From contig OZ020269.1 of NCBI GenBank assembly GCA_963971225.1, forward strand, positions 76,856,450-76,920,449: 64,000 bases of DNA, read 5' to 3'. The number at the start of each line of letters is the position of its first letter. Positions within the stretch are counted from its first letter, which is position 1. The position numbers and the translations under genes were made by a program. The notes below the pieces were generated by a model. It had not been told where the DNA came from, did not search any database, and was given only the letters and a program-made list of their open reading frames with translations. This document shows positions 1-11,163 of this stretch, in pieces. This DNA is from Melieria omissa. Its lineage: Eukaryota > Arthropoda > Insecta > Diptera > Ulidiidae.

Positions 1-83
1 TAAATTGTCTTGCTACATCACACCTCACTAAAGATTGTACAAGCAATTTCACGTGCGTATATTGCCAAAAGAAGCACCATTCC

Positions 84-665
84 ATGCTTCATTTCCCTAA
101 AGGCAATGTGCAACCCTCTCAAACTCCTAACTGGTCACATTCGACCACTCCACAGGTCGCAACAGCTCCAAAACGATCGCATAACAACTCCGTCACACAT
201 TCCCCCCTTTCGGATGCGCAACCCCGCACATCTTCCAGGCAAAGTACGCCCCAAGTACAAGCCTTACACTCCAATAATGGCACCCAATCCCTTCTGCCTA
301 CGGCACTGGTGTCTATTGAGCACTCAGGAAAGTTGTTTAAAGTTCGAGCGTTGATCGACCAAGCCTCTCAGCGTACCTTCATTTCTTCGAAGGTCCAGAA
401 ACGCCTTAAATTGCCAATCGAGAAATCCCCCTTTCAAATCTCGGGCATGGGTGGTCAGATTGTGCAAAATGCCAATCATACATGCTTCTTGACTTTGGCA
501 GTCCCTCAAACGAGCACGAAACTCCCCGTGCAAGCAATCGTGTTCCAAGAGCTTACGAAATTGCTCCCACCTCGTCACATACACCCCCCTAATATGAAAC
601 ATTTCGCCATGCTAGAACTCGCTGATCCAAACCCCTTCGAGACAGCGCAGATCGATTTAGTGATC
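84..665 (+). pseudogene. BEL/Pao retropepsin (aspartic protease) domain, broken
   Basis: In this frame the region from about residue 75 reads as a retropepsin of the DUF1758 type found in BEL/Pao elements. The active-site segment is VRALIDQASQRTFISS, where a family member would normally have an Asp-Ser/Thr-Gly triad; here it is Asp-Gln-Ala, so the protease is probably dead. A glycine-rich flap-like segment (ISGMGGQIV) follows. The frame loses homology near 660 and the downstream pol sequence continues in another frame, which indicates a frameshift. The first 70 residues are low-complexity and resemble the gag-protease spacer. Confidence 0.65.
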
Positions 666-1370
666 TCATCCCGCAGATCATGCTCGAAGGTATCCACCGA
701 AATGCATGTGGCAGCTTACTTGCTCAGCATACAGTATTCGGTTGGGTATTAAGCGGTCCAGTACCCCCTTCGCATTTGACATGTGCCACAGAGGTACCAA
801 GTCGCCATATGCATACTGGACCCGCCCTTCAAAATAATCTTCCCGCGCTAAAGAAAGCTCTTTCGCAAGTGATTGCCGCCCTCAAACCCGTAGGGTTTCC
901 ACCCCAGGAATTAAAGGAAAATCACTTCGAACCCACCACTCCTGCAAACTCATTCTCAAACCGGCAAATTTTCTCCCTTCGTTGCCAAACGTTTCGACCC
1001 CGCAGGATGGCTTTCGCCTCTAATGAGGTCTTCCAAAAGGGCCCAACAAAAACGGCCCACATTGACAGCAACTGACGGAAATTGCATTCCCTCGCAGTTC
1101 CTCATTGCACCTGCTGCATCCCGGGTCCGAAAAGAGGTCAGTCGTCGTTCCATTGCGACCTGCCCTAAGCGCTGCAAATCCCGCTGACGTCGGACTGATC
1201 GGGTATAAACTCCAAGATCGACAAGATCTCCCTCTCAGGTGGAACGGCTTCAGCCATTCTCATGCTCAAAGGTTCCAATTCCGGATCAAAGAGCGGTTGA
1301 CTGCCATCACCCTCTCGAAGAGCAAACCGACATCCTCGATCGGTTCCCTTGCTTCTCTCGAGCCCTAAGA
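656..1370 (+). pseudogene. BEL/Pao pol pieces: RT leader and pre-integrase linker
   Basis: From 680 the frame contains a segment ending in TVFGWVLSGPV, the hallmark that links protease to RT in BEL/Pao pol. It continues through a degenerate RT leader to about 960. After that homology is lost. Around 1330-1370 the segment ILDRFPCFSRALRTFNY resembles the linker between RNase H and integrase in BEL pol. Everything between, that is the RT palm with its catalytic Asp pair and RNase H, is absent. No intact gene remains. Confidence 0.6.
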
Positions 1371-1528
1371 ACATTCAATTATAACGTTCAAAATACTCCC
1401 TCACAAAATCTATCTCTCGAAATCTATATGTATTTAATATTTTTTTCCCCATGTTCCCCCGGCTTTAGCTTAAGCGAACCCCGCAGCATAGCCACGATTT
1501 CCCATACTCATGATGTCAGCCTGAATAC

Positions 1529-2021
1529 TGTTATGTCTGACATATTTTATGTACTATTTGTAGATCGGTAACTACCCCCAACCGCTGCACCAGCACTCCT
1601 CCGAGGACGAGACGTCGATGGACGGCACCCCCGCACCCGCAAACGCTGCATCACATCCTCGCCCGACTGGCCCGTGGCATTTTTAAATTGCAATATGCAA
1701 TGGCGGCCGCGATGGCTAAATGAGTGCTGTCTCAAGTGATCTGTCGATCCCACCTCTAATCCATTCCTTTCCTTGTCCCTTTGTACTCATGTTTCCCCCT
1801 ATTTTCCGCTCCCCGGCTTCGGCCGTTTGTGTCGTTTAATGTTTATTGTAATTCATTGTATCACTCGATATTCACCCGTCTCTCAATAAAGACCCCAAAA
1901 CCTAACCGATACCAACCGCGTTTTTCTTCCACCGCTCCGCGATGAGCTTTTACAACGTGTGTTTTATTTTAAAGCACAATCCAGAGAGACAAACAAGCCT
2001 ACAGAACTAATTTTCGTAACA
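1529..2021 (+). repeat. Probable LTR (5' LTR of the following gypsy copy, or 3' LTR of the BEL remnant)
   Basis: The segment can be read as starting TGTTATG and ending CGTAACA, an imperfect inverted pair (6 of 7), and is followed directly by a primer-binding site. An AATAAA polyadenylation signal lies near 1885. The last part (around 1945-2021) resembles the U5 end of the gypsy LTRs at 10138 and 12886. The left boundary is uncertain because the BEL remnant ends here too and its own LTR may be merged into this stretch. Confidence 0.4.
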
Positions 2022-2037
2022 TTTGGTGTCAGAAGTG
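2022..2037 (+). other. tRNA primer-binding site of gypsy copy 1
   Basis: TTTGGTGTCAGAAGTG directly follows the LTR end CGTAACA. The TGGTGTCAGAAGTG core is the type used by many Ty3/gypsy elements and fits the 3' end of a tRNA-Leu, which is an inference from memory of the class. The second copy has the same site with one extra A at 12869-12885 on the minus strand. Confidence 0.65.
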
Positions 2038-2093
2038 CGGTTGTGCTATTAAAAATAAAATGGGGAAACAATTACAAATTATAAAGCGCAGCC

Positions 2094-3118
2094 ATGGTGA
2101 AACTCGAACAACTGAAGGTGGAACATTTGAAAAAGGAGCTGCCTGGAATTTGCCGACTGCTGGCTGAAAGGTGGAGGTACAGCTGCGCAGAGACACGAGG
2201 CGTCCATTGGGCTGTACACTAGTTCGGAACGCAGAAACTAGAGGCATTGGCCAAAGTGGAGGAATCAGCTGCTGCGTAGCTGCAAAGTACGGCTACAGAG
2301 GCGTTACCACTGCAAGGAAGTAACATGAGCCAGCTGCTTGTGGCGAGGAAAGTTTCGGGAAACCTATGCGAAAATCGAGAATGTGAATCAGGAAATGTCG
2401 GCAAAAGTAGAGACTGCGTATCGGAAAATGGCAAATCGCGAGTTGTCCAGCAAGCTTCAGGAAAATACTGCGCATTTATAGGAGAAAGTGGAACAAATCT
2501 CCAACAAGCCAAATGTGAAGGTGGAGTACCTGGGAACTCGAGTGGAATTCGGGACTTGGATAAACAAGTTGGCAACCTGGATGATTCCTTGAACGAGTCG
2601 ACAGTCTAGAAGATTCGATGAATAGAAAAATCGACGAGCGGCTTAAAGAGGTACAGCCGCGATAATGGTTGCCACCAGTTCAGAAAAGTTCGGATACCAG
2701 AATAGAAGTGCTTATTTATGACGGTGCTACTTTTCACACCGTCAAACTACAATTCGATTTGGTTGCTTTGGGGAGTCAATGGACCGATGTTAGGAAAGGT
2801 CGGAGACTGATACTCTCTGTGGGAGGTCCTGCGGCTGAGGTAATAAAATCGGTTCCGGAAGGTTTAAGAGGTGATTACGAGATCATAATTAGGGCGGTGG
2901 CGGTTAGATACAGTGACGAGCACAAAAACATGCTGTATTACTGCGAGCTGAAAAACCGTAGACAAAGAGCTAATGAGACGCTGCAGACGTATGCAGCAGA
3001 TATTGAGCGCCTGGTACAACTGTTCTACCCGGAAGTCAGCGTACAAGTTTCGGAAAGGCTGCAGATCGAAGCATTTATCGAAGGCATTTTTGACCCGGAG
3101 ACACGTGTGAGTAGATGA
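2094..3118 (+). pseudogene. Ty3/gypsy gag, broken
   Basis: The gag starts at the ATG at 2094 (MVKLEQLKVEHLKKEL), matching the start chosen for copy 2 at 12818. It soon shifts frame and meets stops, and the best frame resumes at 2669-3118. That part encodes the capsid-like core, including YDGATFHTVKLQFD, VRKGRRLILSV and LRGDYEIIIR, nearly residue for residue like copy 2. The frame ends at a stop at 3116-3118, just after the FIEGIFDPETR segment. The zinc knuckle is not recognisable. Confidence 0.7.
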
Positions 3119-3399
3119 AGACGACATTCAAGGAGACGGTGGCAAGCTAATTGACGTATGAGGCGGCATGGTTGAGAAGCTCTTGACATTCATCTGCAAG
3201 GTCGCATCAGTTTCGTCTAGAGTCAGTTCCTGGCTATATGACAAACAAGGCCACATAGCACGAGACTGAGGATGAGGATCGCGAGTATGAAGATTTTGCG
3301 AAAATCGTCGAAAGCAAGAACCAAAGCGCACTCCGGGCTGGAAGGAGATGGCCGGTGAAACCCTGATCGCGACGATTTACTGGGCGAATGGGAGAGTGA

Positions 3400-3700
3400 G
3401 GATGGTCGGACCAACAACTCCCTAATTGTAGTCCCGAAAAGCAGAATCAGCGAGATCATCGAGGCATACCATAACGACTCCATTGAAGGGCACCCAGGCA
3501 TCACAAAAACGGTCGCCAAAATAAAAAGACGATTCTTTTGAATAGAATGCCAGCATCACAACGTGGGAGCACCCGTAGAGCGGATTGGCATGGACGTCGC
3601 CGGGTCGTTCCTTATTAGCACTCAAGGCAACAAATATGTGCTGGTGGTAATGGATTATTTTAGCAAACGGTCCGAGGTGTATCCTATTTCTAACTAGGAG
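3400..3700 (+). pseudogene. Ty3/gypsy integrase: zinc-binding region and start of catalytic core
   Basis: Reading the plus strand with shifts gives an H2C2-like N-terminal stretch (EAYHNDSIEGHPGITKTV) followed by the start of an rve core (ERIGMDVAGSF, then YVLVVMDYFSKRSEVYP). MDVAGSF and VMDYFSK correspond to the first two beta strands of the integrase core, including the first catalytic Asp. The CxxC pair is lost and a stop interrupts after KRRFF. The core ends with the element at about 3720. Confidence 0.65.
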
Positions 3701-3725
3701 ACCGCAACGGAAGCCAGAAAGGATG

Positions 3726-4860
3726 TTAGACTAATCGACCTAAAAGACTTCGGCTCTGTGTAGTATTTTTGCCATTTTTCCGAATAAGAACTACTAGGGC
3801 ACCTCTCCAGTTTACGGTGATGTATCTTGTTGCTAGACAACTCCTCATGGTGCCAGTTAATTGCCTTAACAGGATCCCCTTGCCTTTTTGTAAAAGGGCA
3901 GTGAGGATCCCGTCTAAGCCTGACAATTTAGAGGATTTCAAGGCCCAATCAATTTTTGCCTGAGAGATGACTTTATATGCCAGCTTCCAGTTCCTTCCGT
4001 TCGGATGGTATATTGTGCACTCGCCCAATCTGTCCTGTTGGATTGCGGCGGGGAAGTGCGCTCCCAGAAGAGCAAGAGTCTTGTGCTCTTCATTGCGCAT
4101 ATAGCTGCCATCCGAAAGTTTGAGTGCCATCTTATTCTCCGCTCCCCTCTTCGGGGGCACTTTGTGTAATCTCGCCGCCAATCGTCTGAAAACTAGTTCT
4201 TTTCGCTTTCCGTACTTCCTTTGTCTACTTGATGAGTGAGGCGGTGCATTCCTCCCACTCACCAGTACGCCTATTGAAAAGTTTCCTGAGCTTTGCCAGG
4301 GTATTATTCCACCACGGTGTGGACTTTTTCCTGGATTCCCTACTCTCCGGGCAGATTGAATGACATGCATTCATTACTTCCTGCTTAAGGATTTCGACCG
4401 CTTGCTCAACTTCTAGGCGATGTCGTCCTACCTCGAATATCGAGCAAAGATCTATCATCTACTAGCAGATTGGTAAATTTTTCCCAGTCGCTTTTTTTGG
4501 GGTTTTTAGTTGGACGTATCTCCACAGCGCCATCTGCTATTTGGAATTCTATCATTCTATGGTCTGATGAGGGTTCGCTGAACACTCTCCTATCAGACAC
4601 ATAGTAACTAATTCTACTGTTATCTTTGGTAAGGTTAAGGATCTCCTGTCTAACTCTAGTGACAACCCATCACACCCCAGATGGTGGTGTGATGGGCGTT
4701 CATATCCCCGCCTATTAGGAGCGGTAAGGCATTTGCCCTGCAATACTCCACTAGGCCCTGCACTTAGTGTGGGCACTGTCATGTCTTCACTTGGGAAGTA
4801 CGCCTCGGAGGAAGGCCTCGAGGTAACGACTCTCGATTCGAACCGTCATGGCCACCGTTA
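3726..4860 (-). pseudogene. R1/LOA-group ORF2: endonuclease C-half and RT N-terminus
   Basis: In order on the minus strand: an endonuclease segment LLIGGDMNAHH around 4720, the motif EPSSDHRMIEFQ near 4560 (the Ser-Asp-His motif of APE-type endonucleases), the linker PWWNNTLAKLRKLFNRR near 4290, and the RT start (LSGLDGILTALLQKG, then WRGALVVLIRKNGKN) near 3870-3790. These pieces lie in different frames, so at least two frameshifts are present. The catalytic YADD box is not reached. Function would have been target-site nicking and target-primed reverse transcription; this copy is dead. Confidence 0.65.
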
Positions 4861-4999
4861 CCAGGCCCGTGGACATGTAATCTGAAATACAAACATAGCT
4901 AGTATTTTTCTCAACAACAATACAGGCACGAGTTATGCTTTGGTTCCCAAATTACCTTGATCTGCTGCGAGTTCAGTCCGCAGAATCTCCCATTGTAGC

Positions 5000-6330
5000 A
5001 CCAGGGCTTCTCCACTAGCGCCACCCCGAAGTGGTCTCGGGTGAACTCCTGCGCTAGGACGGTACAACCTTCATTGCTCGAGGGTTACAGCTTAGGAGAG
5101 GATTCAACATCAATCCCAAGCAGTATCGTTAACGAAATCTCGTCCGACAACTGCTTCTCTTCCTTGTTGGTACAGCCTTCCAGCCCCAGCGCCTCAAGGT
5201 TTATCTCCTCAAGAAAATATTGAAAAGCTCCTATTGCTGCTCCTTCTGCTCCGGCTTGCTCTCCATCGCCCAGTGCTGCCAGGTTCGGCAGATTGCGTCG
5301 CGCCTGAGCTGCCTGCTTCAGCCGTTGAATTCCCGGTTGACTTGAGAATATGAACTGTTGTTGCTTTCCCTGATCCCAACGAAAGAATTTTCGTCGATGA
5401 CACGGTTTCACAGGAGGACAGAGGACTTCCTCCTCCTGAGAAGTTACCACCTTCCACAGATTCGTTTAAACCCCATTATTTTACGCTTGAATAAGTGCAA
5501 ATAGTTTGCTGGGTTCCTGCCCCCCGCGCTCCTAAAAGGAATGGTGTGACGTGGTGTGTATTGAGTGTATCATCTCCAAAGCACATACGAGGCTCTACTC
5601 CCTCCATTCTTCTAGCTTCGGGACTGTCTGCTGAAGCTAGTCTACCCTTACCACTGCAGTCTATCAGCAGATGTCCCGGCCGGAAATGGACACTGCTGAA
5701 CCCCAATGGAGTAACCCACCCTTTAGCTTCTTCCAGGAAAAAGAGCTCCTCCTTGTTCAGAGTTTTCTGGGATATTCCTTCGGCAGGACCACCACCCGAA
5801 TAGCCTCAGGTGTTCTGAGGACACTGCAGCCGCCTTGGGCCTATCTTCAGGCTGATTGCTATTCTGGAGCTTGCCAGTCTTAGCAAGCAGTGCACGTCCT
5901 GGCCGTGACCGTAGCTGTGGAGCCTTCCTGTGCTCCTCCGCTTTGCTTGTGGCTTCCTCCTTGCTCAGTCCCTGTCTAAGGTATCGGTACCGCTTTACCC
6001 CAGCTCCAATCAACCCTCGTCTTAGTGGGTTATTCAGGCCACCTCATTGCCGTAAGGGAGGGAGTTCGGGGAGCATTCCAGACCAGTAGGAAGAGCCAAT
6101 TCCCCGCACACTTGACTCGTAGTGGGTCTGAGACCAATCGATGCTTCCAAAGCAGAGGCATCAAACAGAGGTTTACCTCGTTTAATACCCGTCCCCTGCC
6201 AGCACCGCTGTCCCCTCGATCGCCCTTAAGTGAGCCCCTTGTCACCCTGGAAGGTATTCTTCCTCGGCTGGTGTTGGGCCTCAAGTCTGCTTCTGTGTTG
6301 CGAAACGAACGAAAGCTCCGGCGCAGCTAC
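5000..6330 (-). pseudogene. Probable ORF1 (gag-like) of the inverted R1/LOA-group element
   Basis: Minus-strand frames at 5723-6013 contain GAGVKRYRYLRQGLSKEEA, resembling the N-terminal helical motif of ORF1 proteins in Jockey/R1/LOA elements. Downstream frames (5476-5706 and 5085-5457) are arginine-, glycine- and serine-rich, with QEEEVLCPPVKPCHRRKF near their start. No zinc-knuckle array was found in a continuous frame. Position directly upstream of the ORF2 remnant on the same strand supports the call. Which frame is original cannot be settled by eye. Confidence 0.45.
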
Positions 6331-6529
6331 TAGCTGTGTTGCGGTATAGTCCCGCAGAACGAAAGAAATTCCTCGTTTATTTTTACCGCTATTTCTTTTG
6401 TTTGCACTCTTCATATTTTGGTGCGGCCGTCTGCCTGCGCACAAGACGAAGGCGATGGGGGTCAAAGATTCTGGCTGGGACAGGTTTAGTCGACCATGGC
6501 AAGGTCATTATAATTATAAATAAAACATG

Positions 6530-7330
6530 TTAAATCATTTAACATAATCTGAAACCAGTTCAACGCAGGGTTGTACCCAAAAGCTTTCTAAGAAAAACCT
6601 TGAAACACAGCCAGTCATGTATAAAGCACATACCTCAAAATTCAGCTGTCATTTCGCCAAACAAAACCTTACATAAATGTTGTTGTTTTGTATTGTTGGA
6701 ATTGTAATGAAGAATATATAAAAAACGACTTAAGTGGTTCTTTCCAAGTCAGAACGCTGTTTTTTAGGTGTCCGGGAACCACATTGCTCATTTACGTTAC
6801 CAAAAACAAAATAGCTACTGCTTTCAAAGAATGGTCAGCCAACTGGACTGTGTCCCGGTATGGCAACGCCAGGAACAACCCTGCAGTGCGAGTGTGGCAG
6901 CGCAGAGGTTGAGGCCCTGCACTGCAGGGAATTTCTGGCAGTCGCCATGATGAGTTTCGAATGTCCAACCCTGCTTGTCGTGGTTTCGGTCTGATGGCGT
7001 CACCGCGGTATGTGTAGTATTTAAATTTGCCTTTTTCAAAAATAAAACGCACATAAGTGCAGTTCAAAATTAGCAAGTGCCTGATCCCGAACATCGACAA
7101 ATACGGCTGCGTGTTTGCAGCGGTAGTTGCAAGCAAACAGATGTCAAACTAAACTGCATTAAGCAGTGTGGGCTGTCGTGTTCAACAAAATGCTCTTTTT
7201 GTTTAAAGAATTTTACGGGAGGATGGGAGCAGACACAGAACGTAAAGTCTCTGAATGCGTTCAACATGGCGAACGTCAGAACGATCCTTGCCCCTATCTA
7301 ATCCATGCTGATACACAGCCTCCGCATGGC
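6530..7330. other. Unassigned stretch between retroelement fragments
   Basis: I recognise no gene or transposon family here. Short frames exist on both strands but none shows a known domain, and composition is ordinary A+T-rich insect intergenic DNA. It may contain the 5' UTR of the RTE fragment that starts downstream, or an old unrecognised repeat. Confidence 0.4.
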
Positions 7331-7434
7331 CCTCCTGAATAGCTATTTGGCACCCGCTGAAAAGTGAATTAATGTGTGCAGCGTGTCCAATCCCCAGGAC
7401 TTGTTGCTCGCCACGTAAAATCAGTAAAGCAATG

Positions 7435-8510
7435 AAAACTATAAAAGACTCGGAAGAAACCCACTATGTTGACGACCACAGCAAACGATTTAAGGACAAC
7501 GATTTGAGGATATGCACCTGGAATGTCCGGACCCCTTTTAGGGAAGGTGAACCTATCCAACTGGCGGAAGCCCTCATAAAATGTAAGGTTGACATCACCG
7601 CCATCCAAGAAATGCGATGGAGAGGGTAAGGCAGCTCCAAGCAAGCAGACTGCGACATCTACTACAGCTGCTATGCGGAGAAGCGTGAATTTGGCTTCGA
7701 ATTTGTAGTCAGCAAAAGACTTCGCCACCACGTCTCTGGGTTTACTCCGGTGAACGAACGGCTGGCCTCGATCCGCATTAGCCTAATTTACGCGCACGCC
7801 TCGACGGAAGAGAAGGACGATGCGACCAAAGAGGCTTTCTATGCGGAGCTCGAGGACATCTACGACGGGTGCCCGGCCAACGACGTCAAAATCGTCCTCG
7901 GGGACTTCAATGCAAAGGTCGGTCGAAAAGCCGTATTTGGTCCCATAGTTGGGCAGTTCAAACTCCATACGACCACTTTGAACAACGGTCTGAGGCTGAT
8001 CGATTTCTCCGCGGCACGAAACATGGTAGAAGCGCCAGATTCCAGCACCTCGACATCCACAAGACTACCTCGTTTTCCCCCGATCAATCCACCCACAACC
8101 AGATTGATCACATTGTGACTGATGATGGGCCAAAGTACGATGTGTCTTTGTGTAGCGAAGACCGCATAGCCTAGTTTGCAAAGAACGCTGAACATCAGTA
8201 AGCTGCGATCACAAGGGATAGCCGAAGCCCATTTCGCTCAACTCTCCAACCAGCTTGAACGCTCCCCCTCTCCACCTGATGACATCGGCGGATTATGGGC
8301 TCACATATCATACTCTATGCGCGCCGCCGCAGAAAACGTCCTTGGTTTCCCTCCACCAAGCAACCAATGGTACGATGAAGGGTGTCACCAAAAAGTATGG
8401 AACATAGAGTGTGCATCACGTACAAGCAAACATTTGAATGCGGGTGCTGATATCGCCACCCGTCTTCAGGATGCGGGGGGAGACAACAAGAGGAAACACT
8501 TGAAATGAAA
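7435..8510 (+). pseudogene. RTE-clade non-LTR retrotransposon, endonuclease fragment (copy A)
   Basis: The frame at 7372-7629 carries the classic start of an RTE apurinic-type endonuclease, LRICTWNVRTPFREG followed by KVDITAIQEMRWRG, with the catalytic Asn and Glu. A stop (TAA at 7627) interrupts. The frame at 7750-8118 continues with YAHASTEEKDDATKEAFY and NDVKIVLGDFNAKVGR (catalytic GDFN box), then shifts into IDFSAARNMV and NQIDHIVTDD. Homology continues weakly to about 8510 (NQWYDEGCHQK). RT is absent: the copy is 3'-truncated, which is unusual for simple target-primed truncation and implies a later deletion. Confidence 0.8.
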
Positions 8511-8545
8511 GCACAATGCTCTGAGCGCAAATCATAGAAACACGA

Positions 8546-9036
8546 ACAGACGCGGCTGTGCTCACTCGTTCATTCTCGCTCAATTGTACGAAGAGGAGGA
8601 AGACGTTGTTCTTGTTTTTGAGCTGGCGAAAAGCTGAAATTGTAAAACGATTTCTGTTTTCTGGCTGGCTTTTGTTCTTCTTCTATAACCCTGCACGGCG
8701 TCGCATATTGCTCCTGAACTCACTGCCGACTGTAGTGTGCGCACTATCATAGAAAATAAAATATGGCTGGCATGGCATGATCGCTACAGGCAATTAAAAA
8801 ATAAATAATAAGTAATCAACAAAGACAATTAAATAAAAATGGAATTGGAAAGAAAAGAACATGTTTTTATTAGCCCGTAATAATTTTCCGTCCCGTTCTT
8901 TGGAACATTTCTTACGGCCCACATATAAAGCTTGTGTAAAAGAACTAAAATAAGAAAATCTAAATAAATTTATGGTCACATCATTCGCCATGCAACCATT
9001 CAGGTGTAGAATATTTAAACTATTTTTAAACGTGGC
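8546..9036. other. Unassigned A+T-rich stretch
   Basis: No coding homology or repeat signature recognised. The sequence becomes strongly A+T-rich after about 8750. It forms the left flank of the SINE insertion. Confidence 0.4.
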
Positions 9037-9048
9037 ATGCCTACGTTT
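9037..9048. repeat. Left target-site duplication of SINE copy 1
   Basis: ATGCCTACGTTT, repeated exactly at 9383-9394 on the other side of the SINE. Confidence 0.85.
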
Positions 9049-9382
9049 GACAGCCGCCGTGGCTCAGTTGGTTAGTGCGCGGCCCAGCGAGTCGCATGCA
9101 GAGCGACGCAAGATCGAATACTGCATGTAGTAACACCTAAAAAAAAAAATAACGGGAAACTCGTTTTCTCTTTCGGTGGCTGTCCTCTCAGCTGGAAATG
9201 GCAAACCTCTGAGAGTAAAAATTGCCTATGAAAAAGCTCCCAACCTGCCGTTCGGAACCAGCATAAAACTGTAGGTCCCTTCCACCCGCGTACAAAATTC
9301 ACACGCACAACACGGGTGGTTGCGGGAAGCTAGGCCTTAGTCTCGCGTAAGCGAGCTGTCGTGCCAATCAATTAATTAATTA
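9049..9382 (+). mobile_element. tRNA-derived SINE, full length (copy 1)
   Basis: The head reads GCCGCCGTGGCTCAGTTGG, a tRNA-like start with a good RNA polymerase III A box, and a degenerate B box (AGATCGAATAC) lies about 60 bp further on. A tRNA-unrelated body follows, ending in TCGTGCCAATCA and an (ATTA)n tail. The element is bracketed by a perfect 12-bp direct repeat, which proves retrotransposition. The same family recurs inverted at 19641-19973 and as a 5'-truncated copy at 15990-16051. Confidence 0.85.
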
Positions 9383-9394
9383 ATGCCTACGTTT
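9383..9394. repeat. Right target-site duplication of SINE copy 1
   Basis: Exact repeat of 9037-9048 immediately after the ATTA tail. Confidence 0.85.
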
Positions 9395-10133
9395 ATAATA
9401 TATAATATTAATATTTAATAACATTTTTCTTATGACAAAATACTTGTTTTATTATTTATTTCTTTATTTAGTGCTTTAGTAGTGCTTTCGCCCTATTGAA
9501 AGTCAATAGACCTATTAAATTATGTTTTTCCATACAATCTTTTAACCCTTGGTTTGTCCATTAGATTTCGATTAAAAAAAAATAAAATTAAAACACGCAT
9601 CTAATTATTTTTGATTTCAAGTGTATTACGAATTTTCAAGTCAATATGCCTATCAGTTCATTTTTTTTCGTAGTTTTCCCATATTCTCAAAATTGTAATC
9701 AACCATGTGAAAATGTAATCAATTAATTTTACTTCGAACTCGCCACGTAAAAATATTTGTAAACATTTTAAATTGGGATCAACCACCAAATTTTTAAATC
9801 AATCAAAGCATTGGCCAGCAAAAAACCATACACCACAAAGATTCGATTAATGGTGACATGACAGCAATCTGTGAAGCAAAACCAATCGACAACACAAAAG
9901 AGCATACACACAATAAACCACAACACCAAAAACATTAGCGAATACCCAATCATCTTCGTTGAAACGACGATGACGATGCTGTGGTTCGTTGTTTACTCTC
10001 CGCTTGCGCTTCGACGAACAAGATCGCAAACTGTTGAGCGCGAGCAAATTTCCCGCAACCTATGCCACCGCTCATTTCTTCCCCCCCGCGTCAAGAAACA
10101 CGCTTGACAAATTTTTGAAAATGCTTATTCTTT
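9395..10133. other. Unassigned A+T-rich stretch
   Basis: Very A+T-rich with short frames only; I see no known domain. It is the continuous left flank of gypsy copy 2, whose 4-bp target duplication lies at 10134-10137. Confidence 0.4.
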
Positions 10134-10137
10134 ATAT

Positions 10138-10579
10138 TGTTACGAAAATCTCAAGTTTCCCAAGGTTCGTTTTGATGGTGTTTGAAAATAAAACAGCTTC
10201 AATTATTAAGCGCAACCGTAGTCAAAACTAACAATCGCTTTATTTACAAAATTACACTTGTTCTACTTAACACTATTACTATTGCATGTTGCCCCATTGC
10301 TTGCTCAACACAGACTCGACCCCTTGCGCTGCCACTGCTGCTTTTATACCAATTTTCTTATCGCGCCGAAGTTTCTTGCAACTTCTAATTGGAACGCGCT
10401 CGACCGTTCTCGCACAGCCCATTTCTTCGAGAACCATCCTTGCCATATCGGACTATACCAAGCGAATTTATAACAGTTTTGCTGTACTTCACAGTGCATG
10501 CCTAACAGTATGCTTGGAAAACATTCGTGCGGAGAAAAGCATTCCTGTACAGTGCGGCACAGAATTTCTCATCGTATCA
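10138..10579 (-). repeat. 3' LTR of gypsy copy 2
   Basis: On the minus strand it starts TGATACG and ends CGTAACA. A TATAAAAGCAG promoter-like box and an AAATAAAGCG polyadenylation-like signal occur in the expected order. It matches 13028-13444 closely over most of its length. Confidence 0.8.
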
Positions 10580-10590
10580 CTGTCCATCAC

Positions 10591-11163
10591 TTAGACTTGT
10601 TCGTCCCGAACAAGTACCGAGGCTCCGCCGGAGTAAGACGCCAGGCGCTCCAAATGGACTACTTTCAGCCTGGCGTTTCCGCTGCAGCAGCGTTGAACCC
10701 TGTACACCACGTCATTAATCCTGGTCACGACCTTGTACGGTCCTTCCCATGACGTTTGAAGCTTTGGAGACAAACCTTTCCTGCGCTGCGGGTTGTAAAG
10801 CATTACCAGATCGCCTTCTTGGAACCCCTCTGGGTTAGCCCGTAGACCATAGCTCGCTTTCAACCTGCTTTCAACTAGTAGAGTGCGGCTCCGCGATCTT
10901 CTCCTCGGCCCTTTCGCAGCCGAACACCGATTACAGCCTCTGATCCACTCAGCGACAGACTCCTGGCATCCTACCCAATAGAACCGCCTTCTTATCTTGG
11001 CGACAGTTTTTGCGATGTCTAGGTGCCCTCCACTGGAGTCGTTATGGTTTTCCTCGATGACATCGTCGATTCGGCCTCTCGGGACCACTATTTTCTGGTC
11101 CTGCCATCCCTGCTCTCCCACTCGCGGTATAGGCAGCCATCCTGCAGACGTAGACTTTGCCAC
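10591..11163 (-). pseudogene. Ty3/gypsy integrase with catalytic core deleted
   Basis: A 190-residue open frame contains the zinc-binding H2C2 motif (His40, His47, Cys77, Cys80) and then, after a basic stretch (PRRRSRSR), jumps straight to the C-terminal domain (GFQEGDLVMLYNPQRRKG, then SWEGPYKVV). The rve core with its Asp-Asp-Glu triad, normally about 120 residues, is missing in frame. It sits one frame off the gag frame that ends at 11088. The protein could not integrate DNA but could still bind. Confidence 0.8.

Larger units (their letters stand above)
1..1400 (+). mobile_element. BEL/Pao LTR retrotransposon, internally deleted remnant
   Basis: Three separate pieces of a BEL/Pao pol polyprotein occur in the expected order on the plus strand: a retropepsin domain, the segment leading into reverse transcriptase, and the linker that normally lies before the integrase. 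The RT core, RNase H and integrase catalytic domains are missing, so at least two internal deletions separate the pieces. The left end lies outside the window. The assignment to BEL/Pao rests on the protease/RT linker and the linker around 1330-1370 and is an inference from family resemblance. Confidence 0.7.
2022..3722 (+). mobile_element. Ty3/gypsy retrotransposon copy 1, internally deleted and 3'-truncated
   Basis: This copy has the same layout as the minus-strand copy at 10138-13444: primer-binding site, gag, then directly the integrase zinc-binding region, with protease, RT and RNase H missing. Unlike copy 2 it retains the beginning of the integrase catalytic core (about 3565-3700). It stops abruptly at about 3722, where an inverted R1/LOA-group element begins, and no 3' LTR is seen. 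Confidence 0.7.
3723..6500 (-). mobile_element. R1/LOA-group non-LTR retrotransposon, 3'-truncated, inverted
   Basis: Read on the minus strand the block gives an ORF1-like region (about 6330 to 5000) followed by endonuclease and the beginning of reverse transcriptase (about 4860 to 3726). The RT palm, thumb and 3' end are missing, so the copy was cut on its 3' side where it meets gypsy copy 1. Several stops and frameshifts break both ORFs. Its ORF1 and ORF2 differ clearly from those of the LOA-like element at 20586. Confidence 0.6.

Noticed and set aside
9052..9130. Possible functional tRNA gene
   Set aside because: Box B is degenerate, no proper cloverleaf can be drawn, and the sequence continues into a SINE body with target duplications.
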